NCBI GenBank assembly: GCA_025330725.1
Contig: JAIWND010000023.1
Location: forward strand, 62,001-126,000
Source: Chlamydoabsidia padenii
Lineage: Eukaryota; Mucoromycota; Mucoromycetes; Mucorales; Cunninghamellaceae
Direction of reading: 5' to 3'
Length of the DNA stretch: 64,000 nt
The notes beneath the pieces were generated by a model. That model was given only the letters and a program-made list of their open reading frames with translations. It was not told the DNA's origin and ran no database searches. Below are positions 12,200-23,199 of this stretch, piece by piece. A program made the position numbers and the translations under genes. Each line of letters begins with the position of its first letter. The first letter of the stretch is position 1.

Positions 12200-13388
12200 A
12201 TGACGACAAAGTTGGACAATGACAGCACTTGTAAAAAGTCAAAGGATTTAATATCAGACAAGGACAGTAATGATATCAGCTCGAACGACTCCAACATTGC
12301 AACCAAGTCGACATTAACAAACAACGATAAATCCACCACTTTCTCTAATGCGATCCCTGACAAACTCGAGCAACAGTATAGTGATCACCATCCAGTACCG
12401 TCTCCTACCGCTCACCATGCTCCACCCGAAGATTCGACTGAACTACTTTCACCATGGTGGTCAGAGGAGTCTCCCGATACAACACACCGACTAGACACTG
12501 ATCACCCACCACCAGAACAACAGCACCCGCAATCTAATACGACTATGACTACGACATCACCCGATGACGAATATACTCGCTATATTATCACCTATGGTCG
12601 ATCAGCTACCGATCCCAAGGGAAACGAAGTATGGCGGGAAGATTGTATGATATGGACTAAGGACCCTTCGAAAGTATCCCAGGTGATTGAAACTGCTATT
12701 GAACGAAAAGGTACTTCCACCGATGCTTCTCCCTGCACTATGGTCTGTCTCTTTAGGCAAAGTCAAGAACGACGGAAGAAGAAAAGGGAAGCTCTATCAA
12801 GTTGGAATCCATTCTATGGGAATTGGCTGGTGGTGACTCATACTCATTCTGCTCTGGCTGAACATGTTCAAGGTAAAGAAGGTGGCATGGTCGTTTGTGT
12901 TACATTCCTTTAATGACAACTTTTTTTTTTTTTTTTTTTTTTTCATTGTTTATATAGAAACTGATATCATCAAGAAAAACAGGTAACTGGAAATTGAAAC
13001 CACCTACTAGACAAATGACTGACACACATACTCTCTCTCTTTTTGATACAGTCCCAACTATTATACTATAGAACTAGGTGAACGAATAGGTCGGCTTGAC
13101 GAAGATGGTAAGTGGGGGAAAAGAAAGGGGGGATATGAATAGCTTGATCTCATTTTTCCTTTTGTAGTGGCGAAATTCATGAAAAGGACATTCACACCTG
13201 TACAGAACTTTGGACAACGATATATGAACTCTTGGAAGGATGGGACTCAGGCTGACTTTTTTACGAGATTCTTGACAAGTGCTCAACGTGGGGATGGCTT
13301 CTTTTTGCTCCGGGACAGTGTCTATCGGATGATGGAAAGCGTAAAAGGCAGTGACGAAAAGAAAAATGGTGGTGGTGATCACAAGTGA
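12200..13388 (+). CDS. Unknown protein, disordered N-terminus with conserved-looking C-terminal half
   Basis: Four exons (12200-12872, 12958-12982, 13052-13107, 13168-13388) give 324 aa. I do not recognise the family. The first ~125 residues are Ser/Asp/Asn/Pro-rich and probably disordered. The rest looks folded: DEYTRYIITYGRSATDPKGN, an EVWREDCMIWTKDPSKV stretch, a basic QERRKKKREAL patch, GNWLVVTHTHSALAEHVQ, then TIELGERIGRLDEDVAKFMK and a C-terminal helix-rich part. There is no signal peptide or membrane span. It is divergent with VMA7. The 12873-12957 intron contains a long T tract. Splice sites are clear and the reading frame closes, so the gene is real even though its function is unknown. 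Confidence 0.75.
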
Positions 13389-13700
13389 TGGATAACCTCT
13401 GTTTGTAGATTTAGATGTAGTAGTAGTTACATTATACCAACACTTTTTTTAATAAACATACTTGTAATATGTCTACTTTTTATATATTGTAATGACGATG
13501 AATCTCTTTATACGTAGTAATAGTTATCTTGAACCAATAAATGTGTGGTCGGGACCTATGAATAGCCCAAATGATGGATTTAATAGTGAAAAAAAAAAAA
13601 GTGGTCTTTATTATAAAGAAGTATACCAAGACAAACATAATGTAATATTGAAAAGGATATGATCAAATGACTATTCTATATAAACTAATTAACCAGTTAA
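13389..13700. other. Convergent 3' intergenic region
   Basis: Lies between the 3' ends of the gene ending at 13388 (+) and Rce1 (-, stop at 13701). AT-rich with AATAAA-type signals near 13451 and 13537. No gene seen. Confidence 0.5.
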
Positions 13701-14779
13701 CTAATGGGACCAGTAAACAGAATCCTTGACACAGGAGAGGGGGTATAATAAACATGCAAACAAGATAACACCAGCAATGAAGCAAGCCCAGATCACTATT
13801 AGAAGAGGAAGAAGAAAAGATTGAGTATGAGCTAGAATGGTATAGATCATTGATTACCTTGTCGCTGGCGATATGGACGATGAGGGATATCTCCCACATC
13901 AGGGAAGCCCATCATGTTGCAAAAAGAGTGACATAACACACAAGGCCAAACACTACCCGTTCGTAAAAACAAAAAGGAGACATACCAACCAAAGAGTGTT
14001 GTATAAGCAAATTGGAAGACCGAGGACAGGGTGGCAGTTTTCAAGGCTTGACGAGTGCATCCCAGTTGATGATAGACTTCCCAACCGTGATGTAGATGAG
14101 CCAAGCCGAAATAGAGAGGGGTCACAAATATCAAGTAAGAGTAGGAATGTTGGGCTTGCGAGAGAATGGCGATCATACAAGATCGAAAGACATACTCTTC
14201 CGTTAATGGTGCCTGTAACAAAGGAGAATTGTTAGTATCTATTCGATCCCCTACCTCACCTTTTATTTTTCATATAATGTACTTACAAAGACATAGTTGC
14301 GTTGGCCATGGAGTGAGTTAAACACTTGATAAACATCTCTTTTCATATCGAATCCATTCTGTCCTGGTAAAAGTTGATCAAAGTAAAGCAGGCTAAGGGG
14401 ACCCAGGAATAAAATCATCGTCAAAAGAAGTGGATTAACAAGTTGACACCATAGATGGAGAGGATGGAGAGTTATCTTGAGGCCCAACAGTGTCACTGCG
14501 GTTTGTATCGAGTCCTACAAAAAGAAAGAGAGTGTGAATATATATCCCATCAAACAAGAAGCATACCTTTCCAAGGTAGTAAGATAGAATCAAACAGAGC
14601 AGGGCAGAGATGACAAGACAGGATAAAGCAACAGCTTTCATTCGCGACTTGATAACCGTCGGATGTTGTCGTGATAGTTTAAGACCATTGTTCCTAGAAT
14701 GTTCAAATACATAAAAGCCCACAATATATAAAAGAATAAATGAGACACAGGTGATATTGGCAACACCACCAGGAACCAT
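13701..14779 (-). CDS. RCE1: CAAX prenyl protease 2 (Rce1-type)
   Basis: Four exons (14567-14779, 14287-14514, 13858-14212, 13701-13795) give 296 aa with several hydrophobic spans. The catalytic signature of the ABI/CPBP-type CAAX endopeptidases is present: PLTEEYVFRSCM (paired Glu), FGLAHLHHG (His) and VLCHSFCNMMGFP (His/Asn). Rce1 sits in the ER membrane and removes the -AAX tripeptide from farnesylated or geranylgeranylated proteins such as Ras. The ATG at 14779 directly precedes the first hydrophobic segment (MVPGGVANITCVSFILLYIV). A possible donor in the third exon (TTTG|GTATGT near 13986) is not used, because the family sequence runs straight through it (FGWYVSFLFLRTG). The terminal exon adds a last membrane span. 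Confidence 0.93.
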
Positions 14780-15405
14780 AGAGAAGTAAAAGGAAGAAGA
14801 AAAAGGAGAAGAAAGAAATCGAAAAACTATCCCAATAAAGATTTTTAAACGCCGGTTTTAAACGCCGCATCTTAACACTCCTTGTTCACCAAGCCTTGTC
14901 ATTTCACAATCGAAACAACAATGGAATATCTTGAAAACATATTTAAACACCGATATGTTCCAATTCATGCAAGGAAATGATTGTTTTGGGAAAACCTTAC
15001 AAGGGTATGACCTCCCTGCATTCAATCAATCAAAGCCGTCTTTTGTACCGGGAGAGGCATGAATAATGAATATCGATAAGTACAACGACCCTTTTGGATT
15101 ACGAATGTGGCACCATAAAACTTGTCATACGCTAGGCCAGATCATAAAAAAGATCGTTCGTGTTCTATGATATCATCAACCCACCGTCTAGATTAAAACC
15201 CATCATCATTTCCTTTTTTTTGTTGTTATTATTATTATTATTTGTTTTTATTCAAAGTTAGACAAGGAAGCATATATGATAAAACTACTACAGTAAAATA
15301 TAACTAGGATGTAATGGGAAAAGAGTCGAATTAAATGGAAGATAGAGAGTGTTATTTGGGGAATTCGTTTAAAAGCTAGTCAAGCCCCTTGTAAAAGGGT
15401 CAAGT
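14780..15405. other. Intergenic between Pmp3 and Rce1
   Basis: Holds the RCE1 promoter (with the paired motifs) and the 3' flank of PMP3. Both genes are on the minus strand. A TTA-repeat stretch occurs near 15225-15242. No further coding sequence seen. Confidence 0.5.
14842..14868 (+). promoter_or_regulatory. Paired TTTTAAACGCCG motifs upstream of RCE1
   Basis: Two direct copies of TTTTAAACGCCG, starting at 14843 and 14856, lie 63-89 bp before the RCE1 start codon (on its antisense strand). Two adjacent copies argue against chance. Confidence 0.55.
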
Positions 15406-15759
15406 TTAATATTTCAGAATGATGTAGAGGGCATGGACTACGGGAAATAGGCAAGTTAGAAACAAAGTATATAAAAAGAATGATTTCCCCCGTTTTGCCG
15501 TACATCCCCCATGGATGCTGGTTTCCTTTTTCTTTGTTTGTTTGTTTTCTACTTACTGATACCAGGGATATAACCAAGACAAGTCAAACCAATGTTGATA
15601 AGAAGATCGCAGTTGCAGCCTCGTTCAAAGAAGACACCGATGGGCGGTAAGACAATAGCTAAAGAGAAACAGTTTAATGAGTAACAGAATTCAACAATGT
15701 CATCAAGTCTCCCACTTACCAACAAGGATTTTGCAGATATCGGAACAAGTAAAAGCCAT
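15406..15759 (-). CDS. PMP3: Plasma membrane proteolipid 3 (UPF0057)
   Basis: Three exons (15720-15759, 15557-15658, 15406-15437) encode 57 aa. The protein reads MAFTCSDICKILVAIVLPPI, then GVFFERGCNCDLLINIGLT, and ends CLGYIPGIIHALYIILKY, with two membrane spans joined by the charged loop typical of Pmp3. Pmp3 proteins are small plasma-membrane hydrophobins of ion and lipid homeostasis whose loss in yeast hyperpolarises the membrane and causes salt sensitivity. Without splicing the last intron, the frame would end at GISK, so the final HALYIILKY comes from a 32-nt exon. Confidence 0.92.
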
Positions 15760-16677
15760 GTTTGTAGTTTGTGAGGAATAAAAGAGAAAAAAAAAAAGTA
15801 AAGAAATAAAATGATCCAACTCCACTGGGTTTTATATGTTTTCCCTCGAGATAGGGTTTAGTCCAAAAATAGAATCGGAGTAGTGGGGGACATGTTGAAA
15901 AAAAAAAAATTCTTGGCATAAATGCTAAGCGTTCCCTAACAGAAAAAAAAAGGGTTTCATGATCCGAGAAAGAACATGATGAATGAATCTATCCTCACTA
16001 TCGAGCATCAATGCACATTTTCTCCCCCTTTGGCAATGGTGATCCTTGGTAGGAGCGAATATACTAAGAATGATGTCATGGTTCCATGACGATAGAATGT
16101 CGTTATGGAAAATTAAAGACCATTGCGGGATTTAAAATGTTATGATCCTAAAAACGACATAATGGTACGACCTTCCCTCTTTATGGACGCCGGCAATGTG
16201 TTTCCAGAACTAATCCATGTCAAGTGGAAAGAAAGGTTCTACTTGGCGCCAATGGTCAATCCTTTTACAGGAGTCAACCGCATGACGCTTGAGTGATATC
16301 TCTTTGTTATTGAATCCCTGGTTTCTATAAATAGGAAGCTTGGTAGCATTGACGAAATCATAGAGGTCGTCTAAACGGGATTATTAAAAAAAACAGTAAA
16401 AGATCATAATTGACGCATATGAAGACATAAAGACATATCATAATACAAAGTTATAATTGTTTTTATTAATTAACAAAAGATATAAAACATGCATAACGAT
16501 GATATTAATAAAGCTAGGGTATAAAACAACAAGACACCAAGTCATCTAATTGCCGGATTCATCCATCACATATGTGTTCTTGAGTGTTTATTATCTTGTT
16601 GTTGCTGATAATGTTAAATCCAATGTTGCCCTACTGTGTCCGGACCATTCTTCCGCCAATTCATTTCCGCCGTTTGC
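15760..16677. other. Intergenic upstream of PMP3
   Basis: No gene seen. One composite motif copy (GCGGGATTTAAAA, 16125-16137) lies 365 bp before the PMP3 ATG, and AT-rich 3' flank of the next minus-strand gene follows (about 16430-16600). Confidence 0.45.
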
Positions 16678-17957
16678 CTATAAAAAACGCATGTCTTTTA
16701 CTTGTTTTGAATGCTGATTTAAGTGAGTGGGTGGATAATGATGAGTTACGGTGTTGGTGTGGCCTGGTTGGTCTTCAGAGGTGTATGATGGCGATAATAC
16801 GGATAAAGTAGTGTTAGATTCTGGGGATGATGTAGAGTGAAGGGAAGGTGTAGACAGAGTGGATTGCATTGGTTCTGGTGAAAGTGGTGTTACTGTAGCC
16901 GTTAATACCGAGTCGTTGTCCAATGTCGATGAAGCTGCTGCCTCGTTATCTGGATTCGTACTTGGTGAATGATCGATGATTTTTGCTTGTTGTTGTGTAG
17001 CAGATTTTGATAAAACATTGTCGCCCAAACCACCATCGTCATCATCGTCGCTAATTACAATTGGATCCACTATTGTTGGTGATGACTTGCATAAACCAGG
17101 AATCACAGAGTGTTGGCTGAGATCCAAAGCGTGATGAGAAGATATCAATTTATCCAGTCTTTCCTCCACAGTGGTTGATCGTCTTGGTCGCTGATATGAG
17201 CAAGTAGGACTATCCTTGCCACCTTGTTCGTCGTCCACAAACACCGCCGGTTTTGCCTCTTTACCACCTCCAGGGAATCCAAGTACCACAGGTTTTTTGC
17301 TCTTTATTGTTTTTGTTGCCACCTGAGATCGAATTTTCTGCTCTGCTAGACGCGCACAATGTCGTTGTTGATGATGTGCTGTTGATGTGGAAGGACAAGC
17401 AAGTATTTCACCAGTACCATGTACCTCTTTGATTCTAGTTCGCCCTCGTTGCTGTATCAGTTTTCGTCGTTTCGGTTTGGATGGCTTTTGCTGTTCACTT
17501 TTGCCAATGTTGGATGAGCCAGTTGTCGCTTGGCAAATAGTGGGATCTGTTGTTATGGTCGACAAGGTAATGCTTGACGTGGATAGATCTTGTGGTGAGA
17601 GTGGTTCAGTCAAAGATCCCCTGTCTGGTTCAAGTGTTGTTGTGGAGGCTGAATCAGTGGGTGCCTTCAAGGGGAATCGTGCCCAGAGTTGCTTTTTTGC
17701 TGCTTCCACCAGTTTCTGAGAATATCTTTGAGCACGAGGAGTGGTGTACTGCGATTGTTGTGGTTGTGAGCTACTGTTTCTACGGTACTTGAGATGTAGG
17801 TCAGCTTGATGTAAAAAATAAAATAAAGAGGGATTAGTTTCCTCAAGATTGATTTAGTTTTTCTACATTCTTTATACTTACAATCGTTATCAGGAGTATC
17901 AGGTTGTGTCGAGGCGCGCAATGGTGCTAAATCAGTGTCTTGGTTGGTCTGAAGCAT
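16678..17957 (-). CDS. Unknown basic, Ser/Thr-rich protein with a SUMO-interacting-like motif
   Basis: Two exons (17882-17957 and 16678-17804) give 400 aa. I do not recognise a folded domain. The first part includes YTTPRAQRYSQKLVEAAKKQ, then a strongly basic stretch (KPSKPKRRKLIQQRGRTRIK) that could be a nuclear localisation signal. Near residue 270 is VDPIVISDDDDDGG, a hydrophobic core followed by acidic residues as in SUMO-interacting motifs. The remainder is low-complexity Ser/Thr/Pro. A nuclear, SUMO-linked protein is a reasonable inference but not shown. Two motif copies (18065-18078 and 18236-18247) lie upstream, and a 33-nt poly-A tract (17995-18027) lies between the start codon and the first copy. 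Confidence 0.72.
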
Positions 17958-17994
17958 TGTAGATTTGAAAAAGAGAAGGAAAAGAATAAAAATG

Positions 17995-18029
<35 letters not shown>

Positions 18030-18698
18030 TGCTTTTTAACCAAAATATCCCCCACACTGATAAATTTGAAACGCCGCCTACAGAAACTGATAAATTATAC
18101 CCTTTTTGCTCTTGATATTATCAAAAAGTCAAGAAGCAAAAGCTTTTCATTCTTCTCACTTTATGATTATGTACTTTTTGACTTGGGCATTGTGATCACA
18201 AATCATGCCAATAAGTATACATTGGCTTCCAAAACTTCAAATCCCGCTACTCTTTGAGCTGAGCATCTTTCGATCCACTGTGTCACCCTCCCCCCCCCCA
18301 AAAAAAAAGACGATAATCTAGTGTACACACTTGCAATCGAAAAACCAAGAAAGTGTGTATATGTTGAACAAAGAAGGAGGGCAAAAAAAAATAAAGCTAA
18401 AAAGTAAGAGGACGCTAATATTTCCTCCTAAATCAAAAGGTTAATAGAGGTTGATTGTTTCTATTGGCTGTGCCTAGCGGGATGTGAATTTAATAAAACG
18501 GTTGCACAGACAAGTGCTTTCGTTTTCCCACTCATTTTTTTTTTTTTTTTTATCAAATTATTTCTCTTTCTTTCTCCTTCATTAGCTACATTCCCTTACT
18601 TGTATACTTTTGATATTTGCTTCTAGCATTCATTCTCACCCCATTCCCTTCCTTTCCCTTAATATATTTATTCCTTCCCTTGTATATTTTAAACTGAC
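17958..18698. other. Divergent intergenic region
   Basis: Shared upstream region of the unknown gene (17957, -) and the tetraspanin (18699, +). It contains the poly-A tract 17995-18027, two composite motif copies, a C-run/A-run at 18290-18308, a T tract near 18536-18551 and CT-rich leader sequence (18560-18660) typical of fungal promoters. Confidence 0.5.
18065..18078 (+). promoter_or_regulatory. TTTGAAACGCCGCC motif
   Basis: Lies 107 bp before the start codon of the minus-strand gene at 17957. A second, near-consensus copy (TTCAAATCCCGC) is at 18236-18247 in the same intergenic region, which also serves the tetraspanin gene on the plus strand. Confidence 0.5.
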
Positions 18699-19203
18699 AT
18701 GACTTGTTGTGGAAGGTAAGTTGTAGACTTGAACTAATGAAACTTGATCACTAATCTCTTTTATATAGACTAAGCAAAGTATATGTTATCCTTTCCAATT
18801 TACTATTTTCCTGTCTTGGTGTGGCCTATGTTGCCTTTGGTATACTTGGAACTCGAAACAAGTTTCCCGGTGCCATGTTATTCCCTTCCTTGGTCTTCAA
18901 ACGTAAAAAGAGATCAATAGGAAATACTTATTCTGATGTGGTACTAACTTGATCTTTTTATAGTATCTGCTATTCTAGGTGCGATTATTGTCGTTGCATC
19001 AATCATTGGATTCACTGCAGCATTTAGTCATCGTCGTCTCTTCATCTACTTGTATCTTTTGATCATCCTTATATCATTGGCGGTGCAAATTGTCATTGGT
19101 GTACAAGTCTATATAAGCGCGGCAAATCCAAATCAATACATTCTCAACTTTTGGACTTCTTCTTCGACAAATGATCACTTGGCACTGGAAAAAGAGGCAA
19201 GTC

Positions 19204-19238
<35 letters not shown>

Positions 19239-19775
19239 CCAACTAACACATTCAACTAATTTGGTCTTCTTTATGTATAGTTCACATGTTGTGGATATGA
19301 TGGGTTTATGGGGGGATCTTCGACTGATCAATGCTCAGCTTCATTACCACCATGTGTTGATCCTTTACGGTCTTATGTTCGAAATGCTTTCCAAAAAGTA
19401 TATCTTATCACTTTTGCCGCTCTTGCTGTCCAATTATTGGCCATCACCAATGCCATTACGATGATTTGTAGTCAACATATCCATGGTGATGAACATGAAC
19501 AAGAACGTCGGGAACAACGGAAATCTGGTATTCGATTGGATGATATGACAGTGGATACACCAACAACGGCAGGATCTTACAATCAATATGGAATGCATCA
19601 ATATCAACCTCAAGATGAACATAAAGGTTATTATGTTGATGGTGGACAAAATAAATATGATAGCTATGACATGTACCGACATAACAATTCTAGTTATGGA
19701 TACAACAATAATGGTACAGGTTACAATCATACCAATGGTGGTGGTGACAATGGTTATAATCAATATCATTACTAG
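18699..19775 (+). CDS. Tetraspanin-like membrane protein
   Basis: Four exons (18699-18715, 18769-18902, 18964-19196, 19281-19775) give 292 aa. The N-terminal CC motif (MTCCGR) is followed by three hydrophobic spans, an extracellular loop with EFTCCGYDGF (the tetraspanin CCG signature) and two further cysteines (DQCSASLPPCVDP), then a fourth span (KVYLITFAALAVQLLAITNA). The cytoplasmic tail is rich in Tyr, Asn and Gly. Tetraspanins organise membrane protein complexes; in fungi some act in appressorium or hyphal-tip function. The third intron starts with GC, not GT: GAG|GCAAGT at 19197. The nearby GT would put the exon carrying CCG out of frame, so the GC donor is required. Confidence 0.85.
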
Positions 19776-20133
19776 CTATTTTAGTATCACCTTCTCCCCC
19801 TCTTTTTTTTTATTGTATTTTCTTTGTTTCCACTCTTCCTCCTACATATCCCTCATATATCTCCATCTCTTGTCTATTTTAAACCCCTCTTCTCACTCGT
19901 ATCATATATCATATCTCATTTACCTTATATCAATTATCCTTGGATCCACAATAAAATTTTATCTTACACAACAATGTTAATATTTAAATCCCCTCTTTTA
20001 AATCCCCGCTTGCTTTTTTTTTTTTTTTTTTTCTACAAACGATTGGCTCTTCTCTCTCTCTCTCTCTCTCTTTTTACTCCTTCCCCTTCTTTATCCACTA
20101 CTTCTCTTTATCACGACAAGAATATGGTCAGTG
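19776..20133 (+). promoter_or_regulatory. Leader of the Zn2Cys6 gene with motif copy and uORF
   Basis: Two neighbouring motif-like copies occur at 19983-19993 and 19996-20009 (TTTTAAATCCCCGC), the second 124 bp before the ATG at 20134. A long T tract and a (CT)n run near 20050-20070 follow. A 7-codon uORF (20124-20147) starts 10 bp before the main ATG in another frame and overlaps it. Confidence 0.5.
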
Positions 20134-22409
20134 ATGATCTCTATTGATAAGAACAAACAGAAACGAAACAAACCCTGTAAGTTAAAACATGAACTGACTG
20201 GACTCTTTCCTATTGTATCAAACTAACTCCATGTTTTTCTTTGCGTATAGGTGAAAACTGTCGAGATCAACGACGACGATGTATTGCGACACAAACAAAT
20301 CAATGTGAACGTTGTATCGAGAAAAAGTTAACCTGTGTCTACAAGTTTACGGTTAAGCCAGCCTCTACAAAAACCCTTGTACCTACATCAAAACGAATAC
20401 GACTGGTGGACCAACTTCAGGACATGGAGGAAGCTATGGAATATCTTGAAGACGAACTATATTTAATTCTGGCCAGTAATGCAACAAAGGATAACGATAC
20501 TGATCAATATGGAACACCATCATCGACAAAGCATACTATTCGGACAAGACCCAGTCTGACTCAACCCACTAATGGGCAAGGCTGGACAGTTTCATTACAA
20601 CCAACAAGGACGGGGATACAATTACAAACTTCAATCACTAATATTGGGGATTTGGTGCAATTCTTGGACCAAACATTTGGATGTCTTTCAAACTCACCGC
20701 AACGATCACCAAATTATTACTCCAACAACTCTTCACAAACTATGAAAGTGACGATCAGAATGCTTCAAGTCGAATATACACTACGAAAAGTATTCGAAAC
20801 ATCATCATCATCAATGCAACAACACAGCAATATCAACAGTCTTATCACCACCAATAATAATAAATTATATTTTAAAGATCATACCCAAAAAGTAGCTATT
20901 CTTCATCTCATTGATGGTTACTTTAACTGTGTGCGTAGTCTGGTTCCTATCGTGGCTTCTTATTATCACCCTCTTATCTCCAAACAACCAAACTCAACAC
21001 TGGCGTATGCCTTGGCAGGATTCATGGCATTATCTGTTTGTATCATCCATGTGAATGAGAAAGACTTGCCTTGTAATCGATCTGACTTTGGCTTGTATCT
21101 CTATGAATCGGCTCAAGAAAAATTACGGGATGATTTATTCGACAGTGATGATGATGGATCTACGATCGAAACAGCTCTTGCTCTCCTCACCATGGCCCAG
21201 TCCTCAATGATATTATTACGAAATAACGACACTCGACTCTATCTACATTTGGCATGGCAAATAGTAATTGCTCTTCGTGATCAATACATGGGGATCTTAC
21301 GGCATTATCAACAGTATCCCATGACCAGTTGCACCACTCCACCAGATTTGGCTCAAGCAGAAACATGGCGCCGATTATTCTATGGGGTGCGGTATTTGTC
21401 CATTCATGTCCGAATCATTCAAGAGAATAATGTGGAACTTGGCTCTATTTTGTCTGATACCAATGTGGGCTACCCTCGACCTCTCTTATGCGAACTGGAA
21501 GATCTTCGTCGGAATCGTATGGTTGATGTTTACAACTTGTTTGTCCAGTTGGATGATTGCTATATATCGAATAATGTGGAAACTATTGGTTATCAACTGT
21601 TTGCTGGTGTATTGGACAAGGCCTCACTCTCTGATATCTCATATATGGAACATCGCTTCTTCTTTTTTTGGCAAAGCTTACCTCGGGATTTCCGGCTTAC
21701 AAATTCACCAATGGAATATTTGGATCCTACTATTGTCTATACATGTCAAAATAATCATATTTTGCACCTGAATCAATTCTATTATTCTCAATGGCTCACT
21801 TTGGAAATCCGATTCATGCAATCACCTGCTACTGCTCATTTACAGGGCACCACTTTGACTCGACTGGATGATGGGCGGGCTTTATTGATTGTCTCTATTT
21901 GTGCTGATGCTTTGACTCATATATTCCAAGTACTGTATCACTGCGAACCATGTATGCTTGAACTCCATTGGTTACTCATCACCACGGACGCTTTAAGGAT
22001 GCTGACTCTTACTGCCAATGACTCGGTCCGACTTCGTGCTGCCTACAATTTACGAATATGTCTTCCTATCCTTTGGACTCAAATGCAACCAAAGAATGGC
22101 ATTCCATCATCAACTTCTTTAGCAGCCTGTCCAATCTCACCTTCATCATCAACATCATCATTACCAACAGCATCGGCCTCTTCGACATCATCTTCTCCTC
22201 CTTCCTTATCTAGCATTAAAACGGAACCTCCTCATGCCCATTCGCCAAGTAACTCATCGACAAGTACAGGTACTGATGAAGAGTATGACGAAACGGATAA
22301 ATGGAATCACCACTCTCAGGAACTCCAATCTGATCTGGATCATTCTGGGGCTTACTATGGCGAAATCAAGAAGAACTTGACACCTTACTTTATGGGGAAA
22401 ACAGTATAA
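20134..22409 (+). CDS. Zn(II)2Cys6 fungal transcription factor
   Basis: Two exons (20134-20176 and 20251-22409) give 733 aa. The first exon ends in the middle of the first zinc cysteine. After splicing, the N-terminus has the full C-x2-C-x6-C-x7-C-x2-C-x6-C array: PC/ENCRDQRRRC then QCERCIEKKLTC, preceded by basic residues (KQKRNK). A coiled dimerisation segment follows (LVDQLQDMEEAMEYLEDEL), then a long helical middle region as in fungal-specific transcription factors, and a Ser/Thr/Pro- and acidic-rich C-terminus that may be the activation region. Target genes cannot be told from sequence. The unspliced frame alone would miss the first cysteine. A 7-codon upstream ORF overlaps the start codon and could lower translation. 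Confidence 0.9.
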
Positions 22410-22860
22410 AGTCTTGGTGGTTTATCATAAAATAAAAAATATATTGTTAAATATTTGTACATATAGTATAGGTTTATTCATTTGTCTGTGTCTATACATT
22501 AATTAATAAAAACCATAGTTTATCTATCGTTACTTGGTGGCTACTACACTAAATAATAAGGTATAGGGTTTGTTTGGGGAGTGGGGAATGGGTAAACATA
22601 GTAAGAGTGCCATGGATGGTAGTTGATGATACGAAACATTCCATAACCCTGTGCGAATCATAGTGCTTGCCACTTTTTTCTACACATACACTAAAAATAG
22701 ATCCCGAGTTTGCATGAATCGGATTCGCTATGTGGCAAAACAAAGGATTGGTCTAGTTTTATATGAACCGGATTTCAAACCCAGCTCTCCATCCGGCTTT
22801 TTTTTTTATTTTTCTGAATGTGGGGTGACACACCTTTTTTTCTTCCTCTTTTTTTTTGCC
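22410..22860. other. Intergenic
   Basis: 3' flank of the transcription factor (AATAAA-like at 22429) and promoter of the small gene at 22861. A motif variant CCGGATTTCAAA lies at 22768-22779, 81 bp before that ATG, followed by T-rich leader. Confidence 0.45.
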
Positions 22861-23199
22861 ATGTTCTCGAAAATCATTGATACATTACGAAACAGTACCA
22901 CCGACACCAAAAATGCCACAACTCATACCATTCCCGATATCCATGTTGAACGACGATCTTTTTTTGATGACGATGGTGCTCCATCATTAACAACACCGTA
23001 CACATCTTATGGCAAACAAACAACAACGACTACGACTACAAATAATGTAGGGACCGGTGCTATTGGTATCAACTCTAGTGGTTCGTCAGGTATGGATTCT
23101 GTTTTTATTGATGGAAGGCGGCGATCTAGTTTATTCGGCTACTCACGAATTGCGGCGGATGACTACACGCAAAAGGATCTTTCTAGCTCATGGTCCTAG
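22861..23199 (+). CDS. Small Ser/Thr-rich protein, unknown
   Basis: A single-exon ORF of 112 aa starting MFSKIIDTLRNSTTDTKNAT in good context (gccATGtt), behind a T-rich leader and a motif copy. It is hydrophilic, with a poly-Thr stretch and short islands that look conserved: HVERRSFFDDDG, FIDGRRRSSLFGYSRIAADD and the C-terminus KDLSSSWS. RRSS and RRSF are typical basophilic-kinase sites. There is no signal peptide, membrane span or recognisable domain. I infer a real gene from promoter features and biased composition; the function is unknown. Confidence 0.6.
   Translation: MFSKIIDTLRNSTTDTKNATTHTIPDIHVERRSFFDDDGAPSLTTPYTSYGKQTTTTTTTNNVGTGAIGINSSGSSGMDSVFIDGRRRSSLFGYSRIAADDYTQKDLSSSWS

Noticed and set aside
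13986..14000. Possible intron donor (GTATGT) in the Rce1 third exon
   Set aside because: The family sequence continues unbroken through it (FGWYVSFLFLRTG), and removing it would delete conserved residues.
19434..19769. 111-codon minus-strand ORF opposite the tetraspanin tail
   Set aside because: It is the antisense shadow of a Tyr/Asn/Gly-rich coding region, giving an Ile/Val/Met-rich artefact.
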